Source: Verrucomicrobia bacterium LW23 (GTDB lineage: Bacteria; Verrucomicrobiota; Verrucomicrobiia; Methylacidiphilales; UBA1321). Taken from it: DNA of 64,000 bases. Both the position numbers and the translations under genes were made by a program. The notes under the pieces were generated by a model. That model did no database searches, was not told the origin of the DNA, and saw nothing but the letters and a program-made list of their open reading frames with translations. Positions 17,086 through 26,367 of the stretch are shown in pieces; position 1 is the first letter of the stretch; each line of letters opens with the position of its first letter. The DNA is taken from assembly GCA_003054695.1 (NCBI GenBank), contig QAZA01000045.1, positions 372,001 to 436,000 of the forward strand, in the 5' to 3' direction.

Positions 17086-19659
17086 TTACTCGGCCCAGGT
17101 GGTCAGGCGCAGCTCGTGCTTCTGGATCAGGTCCATGTGTTTGGGCAACACGCGTACGTTGAACTGGAAGCTGCCGCTGTCGATGGCGCGGACGGTGCCG
17201 CTGAAGGTGGTCCAGCCCTCGCCGGTAGCGGTGCCGGGCTCCAGCTCAAAGGTGTAGAACTGGTCGCGGCCGCCGGCGGAGCGCACGTAGGCTTCCACGC
17301 GCACGTCGTCGGGGGTAAGCTGGCCGAGGAAGACTTTGGTATCGACCTTGAACTGCTCGCCCACGCTTACCTTGGTGGTATTGGCCACCTTCCAGGTCAC
17401 GTCCTTGGCACGTACGCTGGGCCACAGGCTGCGGATCTTTTCCTTCCAGGCGGCGATGCCGCGGCTGCGGGCAAAGCCATTGGCCTGGAAATCCCGGCCG
17501 TGGGCCGCGGCGCCGCGGTAGAACTTGGTGGTGTAATCCTGCACCATGCGGAAGGTGTTGTACACGGGGCTGACCGTCTCGATGGAGTGGCGGCACCATT
17601 TCAGCCACTCGCGCGGGATGCCGTCGGCATCGCGGTTGTAGTAGAGCGGGGCCACGCGTTCCTCCAGCAGGCTGTAGATGGACACGGCGTCGAACTCGTC
17701 CTGGATGTGGGGGTCGGGCGAGGTGACTTCCTCGCCGATGGCCCAGCCGTTGGCGCCGTCATACGCTTCGTCCCACCAGCCGTCGCGCACGGAGAAGTTC
17801 AGGCCGCCGTTCGGCGGGACTTTCTCGCCGGAGGTGCCGGAGGCTTCGAGTGGGCGCGTGGGGTTGTTCATCCACACGTCCACGCCGTGGTACAGGTGGC
17901 GGGCCACGTTAATGTCGTAGTTCTCGACAAACAGGATGCGATCGCGGAACTGCGGCATTTGCGCCACCTGGTAGATGCGCTGGATGAGCTTTTTGCCGGG
18001 CTCGTCGGCGGGGTGCGCCTTGCCGGCAAAGAGGAACTGGATGGGGCGGTCCGGGTTGTTGACGATGGCGTCCAGGCGGTGCAGATCGCGGAACAGCAGC
18101 GTGGCGCGCTTGTAGGTGGCAAAGCGGCGGGCAAAGCCGATGGTGAGGATGTTGGGCTCCAGCACCTCGCTGGCCTGGCGGATCTCCTCCGCGCTAAAGC
18201 CGCTGCGCAGCTTTTGGTGGCGGGAGTTGTTGCGGGCAAAGGCGATGAGCTTGCTTTTGAGCGCCTGGTGCGTGGTCCAGAATTCTTCGTCGGAGAACTT
18301 GCTGTGCACCTTCCAGCTCTCGCGGCTGGAGACGCTGTCCTCCCAGAACGGCTTGCCGTCGCACGCTTTCTCAAACATCGCGCGGATTTCCGGGGCCATC
18401 CACGTGAGCGTGTGGATGCCGTTGGTGATGTGGTCGATGGGAATCTCCGGGTGCGGAACGCCGGGCCACACCACCTGCCACATTTTGCGGGAGACATCGC
18501 CGTGGATGGCGCTGACGCCGTTGGCCTGGCGGCTGGTGCGCAGGGCCAGGATGGTCATGGAGAAGGGCTCGTCGTGGCGCGCCTCCCAGCTGCGGCCCAG
18601 GCGCAGAAATTCGTCCTGCGTAATCTTCAGCTCATGCACCATCGCGCCAAAGTACCGGTTGATGAGGTCGGGATGGAACGCATCGTTGCCGGCGGGCACG
18701 GGGGTGTGCGTGGTAAACAGGGAGCTGGCGGCGACATACTGCAGCGCCTCGCTGAACTTCAGCCCGTGGTCCACAACGCCAACGCGCACGCGCTCCAGGG
18801 AGAGGAACGCGGCGTGGCCTTCGTTCATGTGGTACACGGCCGGCTTCAGGCCCATGGCCGCGATAGCGCGGGCGCCGCCGATGCCCAGCACAATCTCCTG
18901 CTTCACGCGCATCTCGTGGTCGCCGCCGTAAAGCTGAAAGGTGATGCGGCGGTCGTCCTCGGAGTTCTCCGGCACGTCGGTATCCATGAGGAAGAGGCGG
19001 ATCAGGCCGATTTTCACCTCCCACACCTTGACGTACACGTTGCGGCCGGGCAACGCCACGGTCACCGTCAGCGGCAGCTGGGCCTCGCCCGTGCGGACTT
19101 CGGACAGGGGGAGTTCCTCAAACTTCCAGTGAATCTGCTCGCTCTCCTGCCAGCCATCCTTGTTGATGCGCTGCTTGAAGTAGCCCATGCGGTACAGCAG
19201 GCCCACGGCGATGAAAGGGATGCCGAGATCCGACGCTGCCTTGCAGTGGTCGCCGGCGAGGATGCCGAGGCCGCCGGAGTAGATGGGCAGGGACTCGTGG
19301 AAGCCGAACTCCGCCGAGAAGTAGGCGACGAGGTTGTTGGTCTCCTTGTCCGCATAGGTTTTGCGGTACCAGCGGTCCGGCTTGTTGAGGTAGGCGTGCA
19401 GCTCGTCGACAACCTCGTTAAGGTGGGCGACAAAGCTGGGGTCATCGGCCGCGGCCCGCAGGGCCACCTGGCGCACGTCGCGCAACAGGCGGGCGGGGTT
19501 GTGGCCAACGTCTTCCCATAGCTGAGGATCGAGCCGGCGAAAGAGGGCGATGGCCTTGTCAGTCCAGGACCACCAGAGGTTGTAAGCGAGCTCCCGCAGG
19601 GGCTCCAGGCGAGTAGGCAATTGGGGGATTACGGAGAAGCTGTGGGGCCAGTGTGCCAT
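17086..19659 (-). CDS. glgP: Alpha-glucan (glycogen/maltodextrin) phosphorylase, GT35
   Basis: 857 residues from the ATG at 19659, which gives the MAHWPHSFSVIPQLP start; the frame is open 30 codons further but that extension has no coding character. The N-terminal region (about 15-125, NLWWSWTDKA) is the DUF3417 domain of the short alpha-glucan phosphorylase subfamily. The pyridoxal-phosphate lysine is near residue 613 in GTSGEKVPPNGGLNFSVRDG. It releases glucose-1-phosphate from alpha-1,4-glucans in the cytoplasm. The malQ gene at 42489-44204 encodes a partner activity for maltodextrin use. The upstream gene is divergent and the downstream gene convergent, so it is probably transcribed alone. 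Confidence 0.93.
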   Translation of the reverse strand: MAHWPHSFSVIPQLPTRLEPLRELAYNLWWSWTDKAIALFRRLDPQLWEDVGHNPARLLRDVRQVALRAAADDPSFVAHLNEVVDELHAYLNKPDRWYRKTYADKETNNLVAYFSAEFGFHESLPIYSGGLGILAGDHCKAASDLGIPFIAVGLLYRMGYFKQRINKDGWQESEQIHWKFEELPLSEVRTGEAQLPLTVTVALPGRNVYVKVWEVKIGLIRLFLMDTDVPENSEDDRRITFQLYGGDHEMRVKQEIVLGIGGARAIAAMGLKPAVYHMNEGHAAFLSLERVRVGVVDHGLKFSEALQYVAASSLFTTHTPVPAGNDAFHPDLINRYFGAMVHELKITQDEFLRLGRSWEARHDEPFSMTILALRTSRQANGVSAIHGDVSRKMWQVVWPGVPHPEIPIDHITNGIHTLTWMAPEIRAMFEKACDGKPFWEDSVSSRESWKVHSKFSDEEFWTTHQALKSKLIAFARNNSRHQKLRSGFSAEEIRQASEVLEPNILTIGFARRFATYKRATLLFRDLHRLDAIVNNPDRPIQFLFAGKAHPADEPGKKLIQRIYQVAQMPQFRDRILFVENYDINVARHLYHGVDVWMNNPTRPLEASGTSGEKVPPNGGLNFSVRDGWWDEAYDGANGWAIGEEVTSPDPHIQDEFDAVSIYSLLEERVAPLYYNRDADGIPREWLKWCRHSIETVSPVYNTFRMVQDYTTKFYRGAAAHGRDFQANGFARSRGIAAWKEKIRSLWPSVRAKDVTWKVANTTKVSVGEQFKVDTKVFLGQLTPDDVRVEAYVRSAGGRDQFYTFELEPGTATGEGWTTFSGTVRAIDSGSFQFNVRVLPKHMDLIQKHELRLTTWAE

Positions 19660-19922
19660 AGGTAAGTGAGATGGTGTTAGCGCGGGGGGAACCGCAGTCC
19701 CGACCCCGCATGGGGTCAATCTGTCCTTTCCTGTCTGCTGTCCTGTCAAAAGCGCCCCCTATAAAACTCCCTTTACCCGCCAAGGGAAATACAAAAAGCA
19801 TGTGCAATGATGGCAGGAATGAAAAAAGTGGCGGGCGTGTGGACGAGGAGTGTCGGCACCCGGGGATTTGGGGTGGCAAGCGCGCCGCGGTTGGCTAAGC
19901 TGGCCATTACCGCGCAGACGCA

Positions 19923-20648
19923 ATGGCTATGCTACACGTCGTCGAAATTATCGATAAGCTTATGCAGGGAGCGACCGAGCCGCTGCTGTGCAGAGCGGAA
20001 GACGGCAAGCTTTACGTGGTTAAAGGCAAACACGCTGGGAACCGGGCGCTTATCTGCGAGTGGCTGGGCGGGCATCTGGCGCGTGAGCTTGGATTGCCGG
20101 TGCCGCCCTTCGCGTTGCTTCGCCTCAGCCCTGGATTGCTCGCCGGTTCGGCAGACGTGGCTAAGGCAGGACTGCTTGGCGACGGCACGCTCTTTGGATC
20201 AGAGTTTCAGCCGCTGCACGAGGAAATTGGGCAGGACATCGTGGAGTCTGTAGACGAGAGGCTTCGTGCCACAATCCTGCTGTTTGACTGGTGGACAGGG
20301 AACGCCGATCGAACCCTTGTGGACGGCGAGGGAAATCCCAATCTGCTATGGTCCGAACTCACGGAGGAGATTCAGGTTATCGACCACAATCTCACCTTCG
20401 ATTTTTCGTGTAAGCCAGGTATTTTTCGCAGCTATCACATATTCAGAGATAGTGCTGTATGGCTGCGTAATGAAGCGTTTCGTGCAGACGTAGCCCGGAA
20501 GATGGAAGCTGCGATTGATACGATTCCCCCATTGTGGCGCAGCTTGCCGGAGGAATGGACAGAGTCGGAAAATCACCTTACACTTCCTTACCTGCATGCC
20601 TATCTGTCCCGCTTTCGTGGGGATACGTTCTGGAGCGAACTTCTATGA
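19923..20648 (+). CDS. HipA-like kinase domain protein
   Basis: 241 residues resembling the catalytic half of HipA-type Ser/Thr kinases (short HipA_2-like form), without the N-terminal subdomain-1 of classic HipA. Lys-containing strand KLYVVKGK, the catalytic loop FDWWTGNADRT and the metal-binding DHNLTFD are visible. Its stop overlaps the start of the DUF3037 gene in ATGA, so the two are translationally coupled. Pairing of this kinase type with DUF3037 recurs in bacteria as far as I recall, and a toxin-antitoxin-like or signalling role has been suspected by analogy to HipBA. No HipB-type DNA-binding protein is next to it. The target is unknown. Confidence 0.8.
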   Translation: MAMLHVVEIIDKLMQGATEPLLCRAEDGKLYVVKGKHAGNRALICEWLGGHLARELGLPVPPFALLRLSPGLLAGSADVAKAGLLGDGTLFGSEFQPLHEEIGQDIVESVDERLRATILLFDWWTGNADRTLVDGEGNPNLLWSELTEEIQVIDHNLTFDFSCKPGIFRSYHIFRDSAVWLRNEAFRADVARKMEAAIDTIPPLWRSLPEEWTESENHLTLPYLHAYLSRFRGDTFWSELL

Positions 20649-21064
20649 CAACTTCGTATGTATGTAACTATGCGCCGTTACGATTGTTGCCGTACCGGGA
20701 CACAGGAGAGTTCATCAATGTTGGAGTGCTGTTGCACTGCGCGGAAGCCGACAACTTTTTTGGCTGGCGCGGGTACACCGACGAGTATGACAGAATCGCG
20801 CGCTTTTTCCCTGAGCTGGACGGCGACCTGGTAAGGAAGCGTCTCGCGCACTTTGTGGAGGATATTCTCAGTAACGGCTCAAACCGGGTGCGCGCCGGCG
20901 AGCCAACCCAGCGCTTTCGGGAATTGGTCCGTCCGCGCGAAGGGTTCCTTCACTTTGGCCCTATTGGTACTGTAATGGCCGCAGATCCCCGGCAGGCGCT
21001 TGACGAGCTGTACCACCGCTTTGTGGGGCGCAACCTGCGTCGCGAAGAGTCGGCGGCGTCCTGA
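20645..21064 (+). CDS. DUF3037 family protein
   Basis: 139 residues from the ATG at 20645, which overlaps the stop of the HipA-like gene by four bases. The N-terminal segment YAPLRLLPYRDTGEFINVGV is characteristic of DUF3037. The function is unknown. The family is repeatedly found beside HipA-like kinases, which suggests a two-protein module in which it regulates or is modified by the kinase; this is inference from context. The upstream open frame beginning at 20534 is ignored because it lies inside the kinase gene. Confidence 0.82.
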   Translation: MTTSYVCNYAPLRLLPYRDTGEFINVGVLLHCAEADNFFGWRGYTDEYDRIARFFPELDGDLVRKRLAHFVEDILSNGSNRVRAGEPTQRFRELVRPREGFLHFGPIGTVMAADPRQALDELYHRFVGRNLRREESAAS

Positions 21065-21121
21065 ACGGGAATGCGGTGCCCCAAGCGCCTGGAGTTCCGT
21101 CCGTGCCGGCTCGCATCCGCG

Positions 21122-21448
21122 TCAGCCCTTCATCGTGGCCAGCATCCAGAAGACGACGACCAGGAAGATGAAGAGCAGGAGGAAATCCAGACCGCTGAGC
21201 GACTTGACGCAGCACTGGACGAGTTTGCCCTTGGCGGGCATGGCGGCGAGGATCTCATCGCTCAGCCCAAGCGTGGTAATCGGCTTCCAGCTGGAGCGCA
21301 CGTGGCGTTCGCCATCGCCTTCCGCGTACACCACAGCGGCTTTGGAGAGCGTGCCGCATCGGCACATGTCCAGCAGTTCCTCGTACGTAACGGGGCCGCC
21401 TTTGGTGGCGCGATCGGCGTAATAGTAGTGCTTTATCGCTGCTTCCAT
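21122..21448 (-). CDS. Small GYF_2-domain membrane protein
   Basis: 108 residues. The N-terminal part (HYYYADRATKGGPVTYEELL, about 7-60) is a GYF_2/DUF4339 domain, thought to bind proline-rich peptides. A single hydrophobic segment at about 87-104 (FLLLFIFLVVVFWML) anchors the C-terminus in the membrane. A second protein with the same N-terminal domain is encoded at 62106-62840. The window has several proteins with long proline-rich regions that could in principle be ligands, but no specific partner is indicated. Confidence 0.75.
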   Translation of the reverse strand: MEAAIKHYYYADRATKGGPVTYEELLDMCRCGTLSKAAVVYAEGDGERHVRSSWKPITTLGLSDEILAAMPAKGKLVQCCVKSLSGLDFLLLFIFLVVVFWMLATMKG

Positions 21449-21766
21449 AGTGTGTGTATGAGGCTAACCTGCCACGGAGTGGGGACTCCGCAAGCGGCAA
21501 GGCGACATTTTTTCACTCGCGCGATGTCGCCACCATCACGTCCCTCACGGGTCGGGAAAATCGCTCAGCGCAGCGTTCATTGTGTGTATTATGTGTACAT
21601 CGATTCTGCGATTGTACTAGATCAGCGCGCAAGGTAGCGTTTACTTGCGATGGCATCCTTGCAGCGCATGCCGGCCGCGGTCTATCGCCTCGCTCGCTCG
21701 CTCCCCCCGCCCGGCCGATTTCTCCTCTCCTCTCTCCTCTCAGCTCCGTATCCGTACTTCCCCCGC

Positions 21767-24700
21767 ATGAAAAAGCTCTTCCCTTCTCTCTCCCGCGCCG
21801 CACGCGCCGCCCTGGTGCTTGGCGTGGCCTGGACGTGCGTTGCCCTCTGCCCTCTCCCTGCCGCTGCGCAGGATGTGGAGAACCCCACCAGTAATAACCG
21901 CGAGATCTCCGTCGTCCCCACCCCGGGCGCGGTGGTGATTGACGGCAAGGACACAGACTGGGACCTCTCCGCCGGTATCTGGAGCTATAACGACCCGACG
22001 CTGGTAAAGAAATACGGCGTGTGGACGCATATGATGTGGGATGACAAAGGCGTCTACCTGCTGATGCGCTACACGGACAACACGCCGCTGAAGAACGCCA
22101 CGCGCGGCGAGGATTTCCACAAGAGCTGGCAGGCTGACGCCTTCCAGGGCCGCGTCGTCTTTGACGAAAAGACGCCCGAGGAGCACCAGATGCACATCAA
22201 CATCTTCCACAGCAGCACGGAGGATCGCGATTACATGATCGTCAAGCACGGCGGCTTTAAAGCCAAGCCCCCCTACGATGGCACCGGGCCGGATCGCCCC
22301 GATCAGCTGGAAAAATTTGGCGGCACCATGGATAAAGCCGGTGGCAAGGTGGCGCTTGCGCCCTGGGCGGATGGCAAGGGCTACAACCTGGAGGCCTTCT
22401 GGCCGTGGAGCTTTGTGCGCACCAACGGGCAGGCGCTCAAGCCGGGCGAGAGCTTTATCTTTGGCCTGGAAGCCATGTGGGGCGACGCCAAAGGCGAGCG
22501 CGTGGAGCACCGCCTCGTCGATAACATGCGCGATGACAAGGTCAACCGTATCTTCTTCTTCCGCGCCCGCGACGGCTGGGGCAAGGCGGTTATCAGCGAC
22601 AAAGGCAAGCTGGACATCACCGCCGCGCAAAAGGCGCTGCAGGAGGCGCGCCTCAAGCAGTTCGTCAATTACGATACGGAAGGGCCCGTGCCCATCACCT
22701 ACTCCCTGCCGGAGGATCGCGACGTCACCATCGCCATCGATAACGAAAAGGGCGAGCGCGTGCGCAATCTCATCGGCCAGTTCCCCCGCAACAAGGGCAA
22801 TGTTACGGACTACTGGGACGGCCTCGACGATAAAGGCAACGCGGTGCCGCCCGGCACCTACAAAGTCACCATCGTGGACCACGCGCCCTTGACGGTAAAG
22901 TTCGTCAACAGCCTCTACAACGCAGGCACGCCCCCGTGGGCCACCGCCGACGGCAAAAAGAGCTGGGGCAGCAACCACGGCGAGCCTACCACCGTGGCTA
23001 CCCGCGGCGACGTAACACTATGCGGCTTTACCGGCACCGAAGGCGCCCCCGGCCTGCTGCGCGCCACGCCCGAGGGCATTGTGATGTGGAGCGATGTGAC
23101 GGAGCTGCAGGACATTACGCTGGACGACAAGTACGTCTATATCGTCAGCCGCGAGAGCTGGACCAAGCGCACCATGGTGCGCAAGTTTGACGTGAAAACC
23201 GGCGCGCTGATGCTCTTCGAGAACGCCGAGCGCAGCACGGAATCCGTTCTGCCCGTGCCGGTTGCGGAGGTGAAGGACGCCACCATCGCCATGGCCGGCG
23301 GCAAGCTCTTCCCCATGGTGCTGGGCAAAGGCCTCTGGCGGCTGGATCCGGCCACCGGCGCGATCGAAGCCACGCTGACCATGCCCGAGGGCCTCGTCGC
23401 CGTAAAGGAGCACGGCAACAAGCTGTACGGCATGTTCCGCGACGGCGCTATTGCCGAGCTGGACGCCGATGCGAAACGCGGCGCCACGGTCATCGCCCCC
23501 AACCTGCTGAAGGTAGCCAGCGAGAATGCGCCGGAGAGCGCCCCCGCCCGCTTCAACTTTAGCCAGGACGGCCAGCTCATCGCCATCAGCGACCACCGCA
23601 CCAATCAGGTCTTCATCTACAACACCAAAGGCGAGCTGCACCAGACGCTGGGCAAAGCCTACAAGGCCGAGGACGGCGTGCGCCCGGCCGGCAAATTTAT
23701 CGAAACCAACTTTATCGATCCCCACGGCCTGGCCTTTGACAGTAAAGGACGCCTCTGGGTCGCCGAGGCCGAAAGCACGTGCCGCCGCGTCACCGTGTGG
23801 ACGCCGGAAGGCAAACTGGACAAGCAGTTTTGGGGCGGGGCGGATTACGGCGCGATGGCCGGTTTTCCCCTCACCTACGACAGCACCCGCTTTGTCGCCC
23901 GCGGCATCGAGTTTCAGCTCGATCCCAACCCGGACATCATGAACCGCCCCACGGCGGAGAAAGCGCTCTACTTCCACCCCCTGCTGGGCAAGGATCGCGG
24001 CTACATCTACAAGGTCAACGGGCACGAGTACGCGATGAACATGCCCGGCAGCAAGCAACCCAACTTCTGGCTGGCCAAGCGCAACAAGGAGGGCGTGTTC
24101 GTCCCCGTCGTCGAGGTGCAGTACGGTAATGCCCGCGCCAAGGACCCCGCCCTGAAGGAAGGCACCGCGTGGATCGACAAGAACGAGGACGGCAAGCGCG
24201 ACGCGGACGAGCTGTTCAAGGGCGTCAAGGGCACCAGCCATTACTGGACGTCCGGCTGGATGCGGCCCGACCTGACGGTTATCACCGCCGACCAGTGGGT
24301 CTACCCCGTCAAGTCCTTCACCCCCGGCGGCGTGCCGATCTACGACTTTGCCAACGCGCAGGAGCCCGCGCACAAGATTACGCGCGATGGCTTCCACGCC
24401 CAGGGCAGCACGGGCACCATCGTCATGGACGACGCCGGTAATGTCAGCAACGGCATCGCCTACGCCACGGCCGACGGCCGCACTGGCGCGTACCCGAATC
24501 CCTACGGCCGGCACGACGCGCCCGCCGCCCGCCGCGGCCTCCTCATCGCGCCCTTCCGCACCAACGGTGTGGTGGAGAAGGTGCCGGGCGTAGGCAGCAT
24601 TACCGTATTGGGCGGCGACCGCGGCGAGTGGTTCGTGATGTCGATGGACGGCCTCTACATCTCCAGCCTCTTTCAGGACAGTAAAGGCGAGGTGACGCTG

Positions 24701-25618
24701 GACGACAACTTTCTGGGCCAGGAGTCCTTCGGCGGCTTTATCTGGCGCGACGAAAAAGGCCGCGTGATGATGCAGGTGGGCGGCCCGTCCTTCCGCATCA
24801 TGGAGCTCCACGGCCTGGAAACGACGCGCAAGGAGATGAAAACGGTACAGGTCAGCGCCGAGCAAATAGCCGCGGGGCTGAAGCTGGCCGAGAAGAAAGC
24901 CGCGCAACGCCCGAGCGAACCCGAGTCGCTGGTCATCGAGCGGCTGAAGAACGCCCCGCCCACCGCCGCTATCCCGGCCGATATCAGCAGCAAAGTCTCG
25001 CTGATTGAAGGAGCGGAGACCGTGCGGGTGCAGGAGAGCGGCGATCCGAACCGCTGGTTCCGCACCGCCCTGGCCCACGATGGCAAGAACCTCATTGTTG
25101 CCTGGCTCGTCAACGACGCCAACCCGTGGAAGAACGGCGAAGGCCGCTTCAGCCACAGCTTCATTGGCGGTGACTGCGTGGACCTGAAGCTGGACGTGCC
25201 CGGCCGCGGCCCCATCCGCGTCCTGGTCTCCCCCATAGGCGGCAAGGCGGAGGTCACCTACTGGCAAAGCAAGAGCGACAAGCCCGAGAACCCCACCACG
25301 TACGTCGTGGCCAATAACGAGGGCAACGCCCAGAAGTTTGACGTCGTCAAACGCCTGGAGAAGGCGAAGGTGGAAGTCGCCAAAGGCGAGAACAAATACA
25401 CCGTCCTCCTCACCATCCCCCTGGCCGAGCTGGGCATCGACCTCAAAACCACCTCAGAGCTCAAAGGCCTCGTCGGCGTCATCTTCAGCGACCCAAGCGG
25501 TACCAACCGCGCCAGCCGCCTCTATTGGAAGGACAAAACCACCGGCATGGTCTCCGACGTCCCCAGCGAAGCCAAGCTGGACGCCAGGAACTGGGGGCAG
25601 ATCAAGATCGGCAAGTAA
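21767..25618 (+). CDS. Large secreted CBM9-like / NHL-type protein
   Basis: 1283 residues from the ATG at 21767, chosen because MKKLFPSLSRAARAALVLGV starts a signal peptide ending near AAAQ; the frame extends 39 codons upstream. Residues about 48-230 resemble a family 9 carbohydrate-binding/DOMON-like fold (DGKDTDWDLSAG). A FlgD-like Ig segment follows at about 310-380 (DGLDDKGNAVPPGTYKV), then beta-propeller-like repeats including an NHL-type unit at about 645-690 (IDPHGLAFDSKGRLWVAEAE). A second CBM9-like domain occupies about 1075-1283. Such proteins are common in polysaccharide-degrading Verrucomicrobiota and Planctomycetota. No catalytic glycosidase signature is visible. A strong terminator follows at 25651. 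Confidence 0.85.
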   Translation: MKKLFPSLSRAARAALVLGVAWTCVALCPLPAAAQDVENPTSNNREISVVPTPGAVVIDGKDTDWDLSAGIWSYNDPTLVKKYGVWTHMMWDDKGVYLLMRYTDNTPLKNATRGEDFHKSWQADAFQGRVVFDEKTPEEHQMHINIFHSSTEDRDYMIVKHGGFKAKPPYDGTGPDRPDQLEKFGGTMDKAGGKVALAPWADGKGYNLEAFWPWSFVRTNGQALKPGESFIFGLEAMWGDAKGERVEHRLVDNMRDDKVNRIFFFRARDGWGKAVISDKGKLDITAAQKALQEARLKQFVNYDTEGPVPITYSLPEDRDVTIAIDNEKGERVRNLIGQFPRNKGNVTDYWDGLDDKGNAVPPGTYKVTIVDHAPLTVKFVNSLYNAGTPPWATADGKKSWGSNHGEPTTVATRGDVTLCGFTGTEGAPGLLRATPEGIVMWSDVTELQDITLDDKYVYIVSRESWTKRTMVRKFDVKTGALMLFENAERSTESVLPVPVAEVKDATIAMAGGKLFPMVLGKGLWRLDPATGAIEATLTMPEGLVAVKEHGNKLYGMFRDGAIAELDADAKRGATVIAPNLLKVASENAPESAPARFNFSQDGQLIAISDHRTNQVFIYNTKGELHQTLGKAYKAEDGVRPAGKFIETNFIDPHGLAFDSKGRLWVAEAESTCRRVTVWTPEGKLDKQFWGGADYGAMAGFPLTYDSTRFVARGIEFQLDPNPDIMNRPTAEKALYFHPLLGKDRGYIYKVNGHEYAMNMPGSKQPNFWLAKRNKEGVFVPVVEVQYGNARAKDPALKEGTAWIDKNEDGKRDADELFKGVKGTSHYWTSGWMRPDLTVITADQWVYPVKSFTPGGVPIYDFANAQEPAHKITRDGFHAQGSTGTIVMDDAGNVSNGIAYATADGRTGAYPNPYGRHDAPAARRGLLIAPFRTNGVVEKVPGVGSITVLGGDRGEWFVMSMDGLYISSLFQDSKGEVTLDDNFLGQESFGGFIWRDEKGRVMMQVGGPSFRIMELHGLETTRKEMKTVQVSAEQIAAGLKLAEKKAAQRPSEPESLVIERLKNAPPTAAIPADISSKVSLIEGAETVRVQESGDPNRWFRTALAHDGKNLIVAWLVNDANPWKNGEGRFSHSFIGGDCVDLKLDVPGRGPIRVLVSPIGGKAEVTYWQSKSDKPENPTTYVVANNEGNAQKFDVVKRLEKAKVEVAKGENKYTVLLTIPLAELGIDLKTTSELKGLVGVIFSDPSGTNRASRLYWKDKTTGMVSDVPSEAKLDARNWGQIKIGK

Positions 25619-25650
25619 GCGCCGCCCGCAGCCCGATTCCCCCTCCCTCG

Positions 25651-25693
25651 CGCCCGCCCTGCGACACAAACGCAGCGCGGGCGCTTTTGTTTT
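25651..25693 (+). terminator. Rho-independent terminator
   Basis: A GC-rich stem CGCCCGCCCTGCG / CGCAGCGCGGGCG around a 7-base loop ACACAAA, followed by CTTTTGTTTT. It starts 33 bases after the stop of the secreted CBM9-like gene and should end that transcript. Confidence 0.88.
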
Positions 25694-25844
25694 GGAGAGC
25701 GGCGATATCTGAATCTGCCTCGCCTTTGTCCTGGCGATCTTTTCGTCCCTGGTGTCAAAAGCTCCCCTGGTCGTTCATCACACAGATTCAAACGTCCGGC
25801 TCCGCCGTTCTCGGTATAGCGGCTTTGCCGGCTGCCGGTAACGT

Positions 25845-26222
25845 TTATTCCTTTACGGGCGCCGCTTCTACTGGTGCCGAGGCGGCGTGGGCGCTGAGGA
25901 TGCTCTGCAGGAGGCCGGGGAAGCGCTCGTTGAGCTCGCGGCAGCGCAGGCGGCTGAAGAGTTCGACGCCGCGGCGCTCGCTGCGGATGAGGCCGGCTTC
26001 GCGAAGGATGAGGAAGTGCTGGCTGCAGGTGGATTTGGGGAGGCTTTGCTTCACCCGCTCCATCGTTTCGACACAGTTGATCCCGTCCCCGCCGTCGGGT
26101 GGCACGCAGCGTTCCTGCTCCTTAAGCGCGGCCACGATGGCCAGGCGCGTGGGGTCTGCCAGGGCGTGCAGGATGCCGTGGAGGGTGATTTCGTCGGGGG
26201 ATGGATGGCGGAGCGGTCTCAC
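25845..26222 (-). CDS. ArsR-family transcriptional regulator
   Basis: 125 residues with the ArsR winged helix: LHALADPTRLAIVAALKEQE, then CSQHFLILREAGLIRSERRGVEL as recognition helix and wing. Two Cys residues (ERCVPP, INCVE) lie near the N-terminal helices but no classical metal-binding ELCVCDL box is present, so the inducer may be redox or organic rather than arsenite. It is divergent from the old yellow enzyme at 26368, with a dyad 16-42 bases upstream of its start. A redox or electrophile sensor controlling an ene-reductase is a known arrangement and is the likeliest role. Confidence 0.88.
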   Translation of the reverse strand: MRPLRHPSPDEITLHGILHALADPTRLAIVAALKEQERCVPPDGGDGINCVETMERVKQSLPKSTCSQHFLILREAGLIRSERRGVELFSRLRCRELNERFPGLLQSILSAHAASAPVEAAPVKE

Positions 26223-26237
26223 GAAGGGCGGGGGGGA

Positions 26238-26264
26238 TCGTATCGTATAGAGAATAAGATACGA
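26238..26264. promoter_or_regulatory. Candidate operator of the ArsR-type regulator
   Basis: TCGTATC and GATACGA are perfect inverted half-sites separated by 13 bases of AT-rich sequence, directly upstream of the regulator and about 100 bases upstream of the divergent ene-reductase. The position suits control of both genes. It is inferred from symmetry only. Confidence 0.45.
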
Positions 26265-26367
26265 AAAAAAGTTGCGCGGGCAATAGTTCTGTTGTTCCTT
26301 TTTCCTGAACTTAGGCCGTTGTGCTTAGTTCGGGCAGTCTTGCAGTCACACCTCTATTCTACATCCT

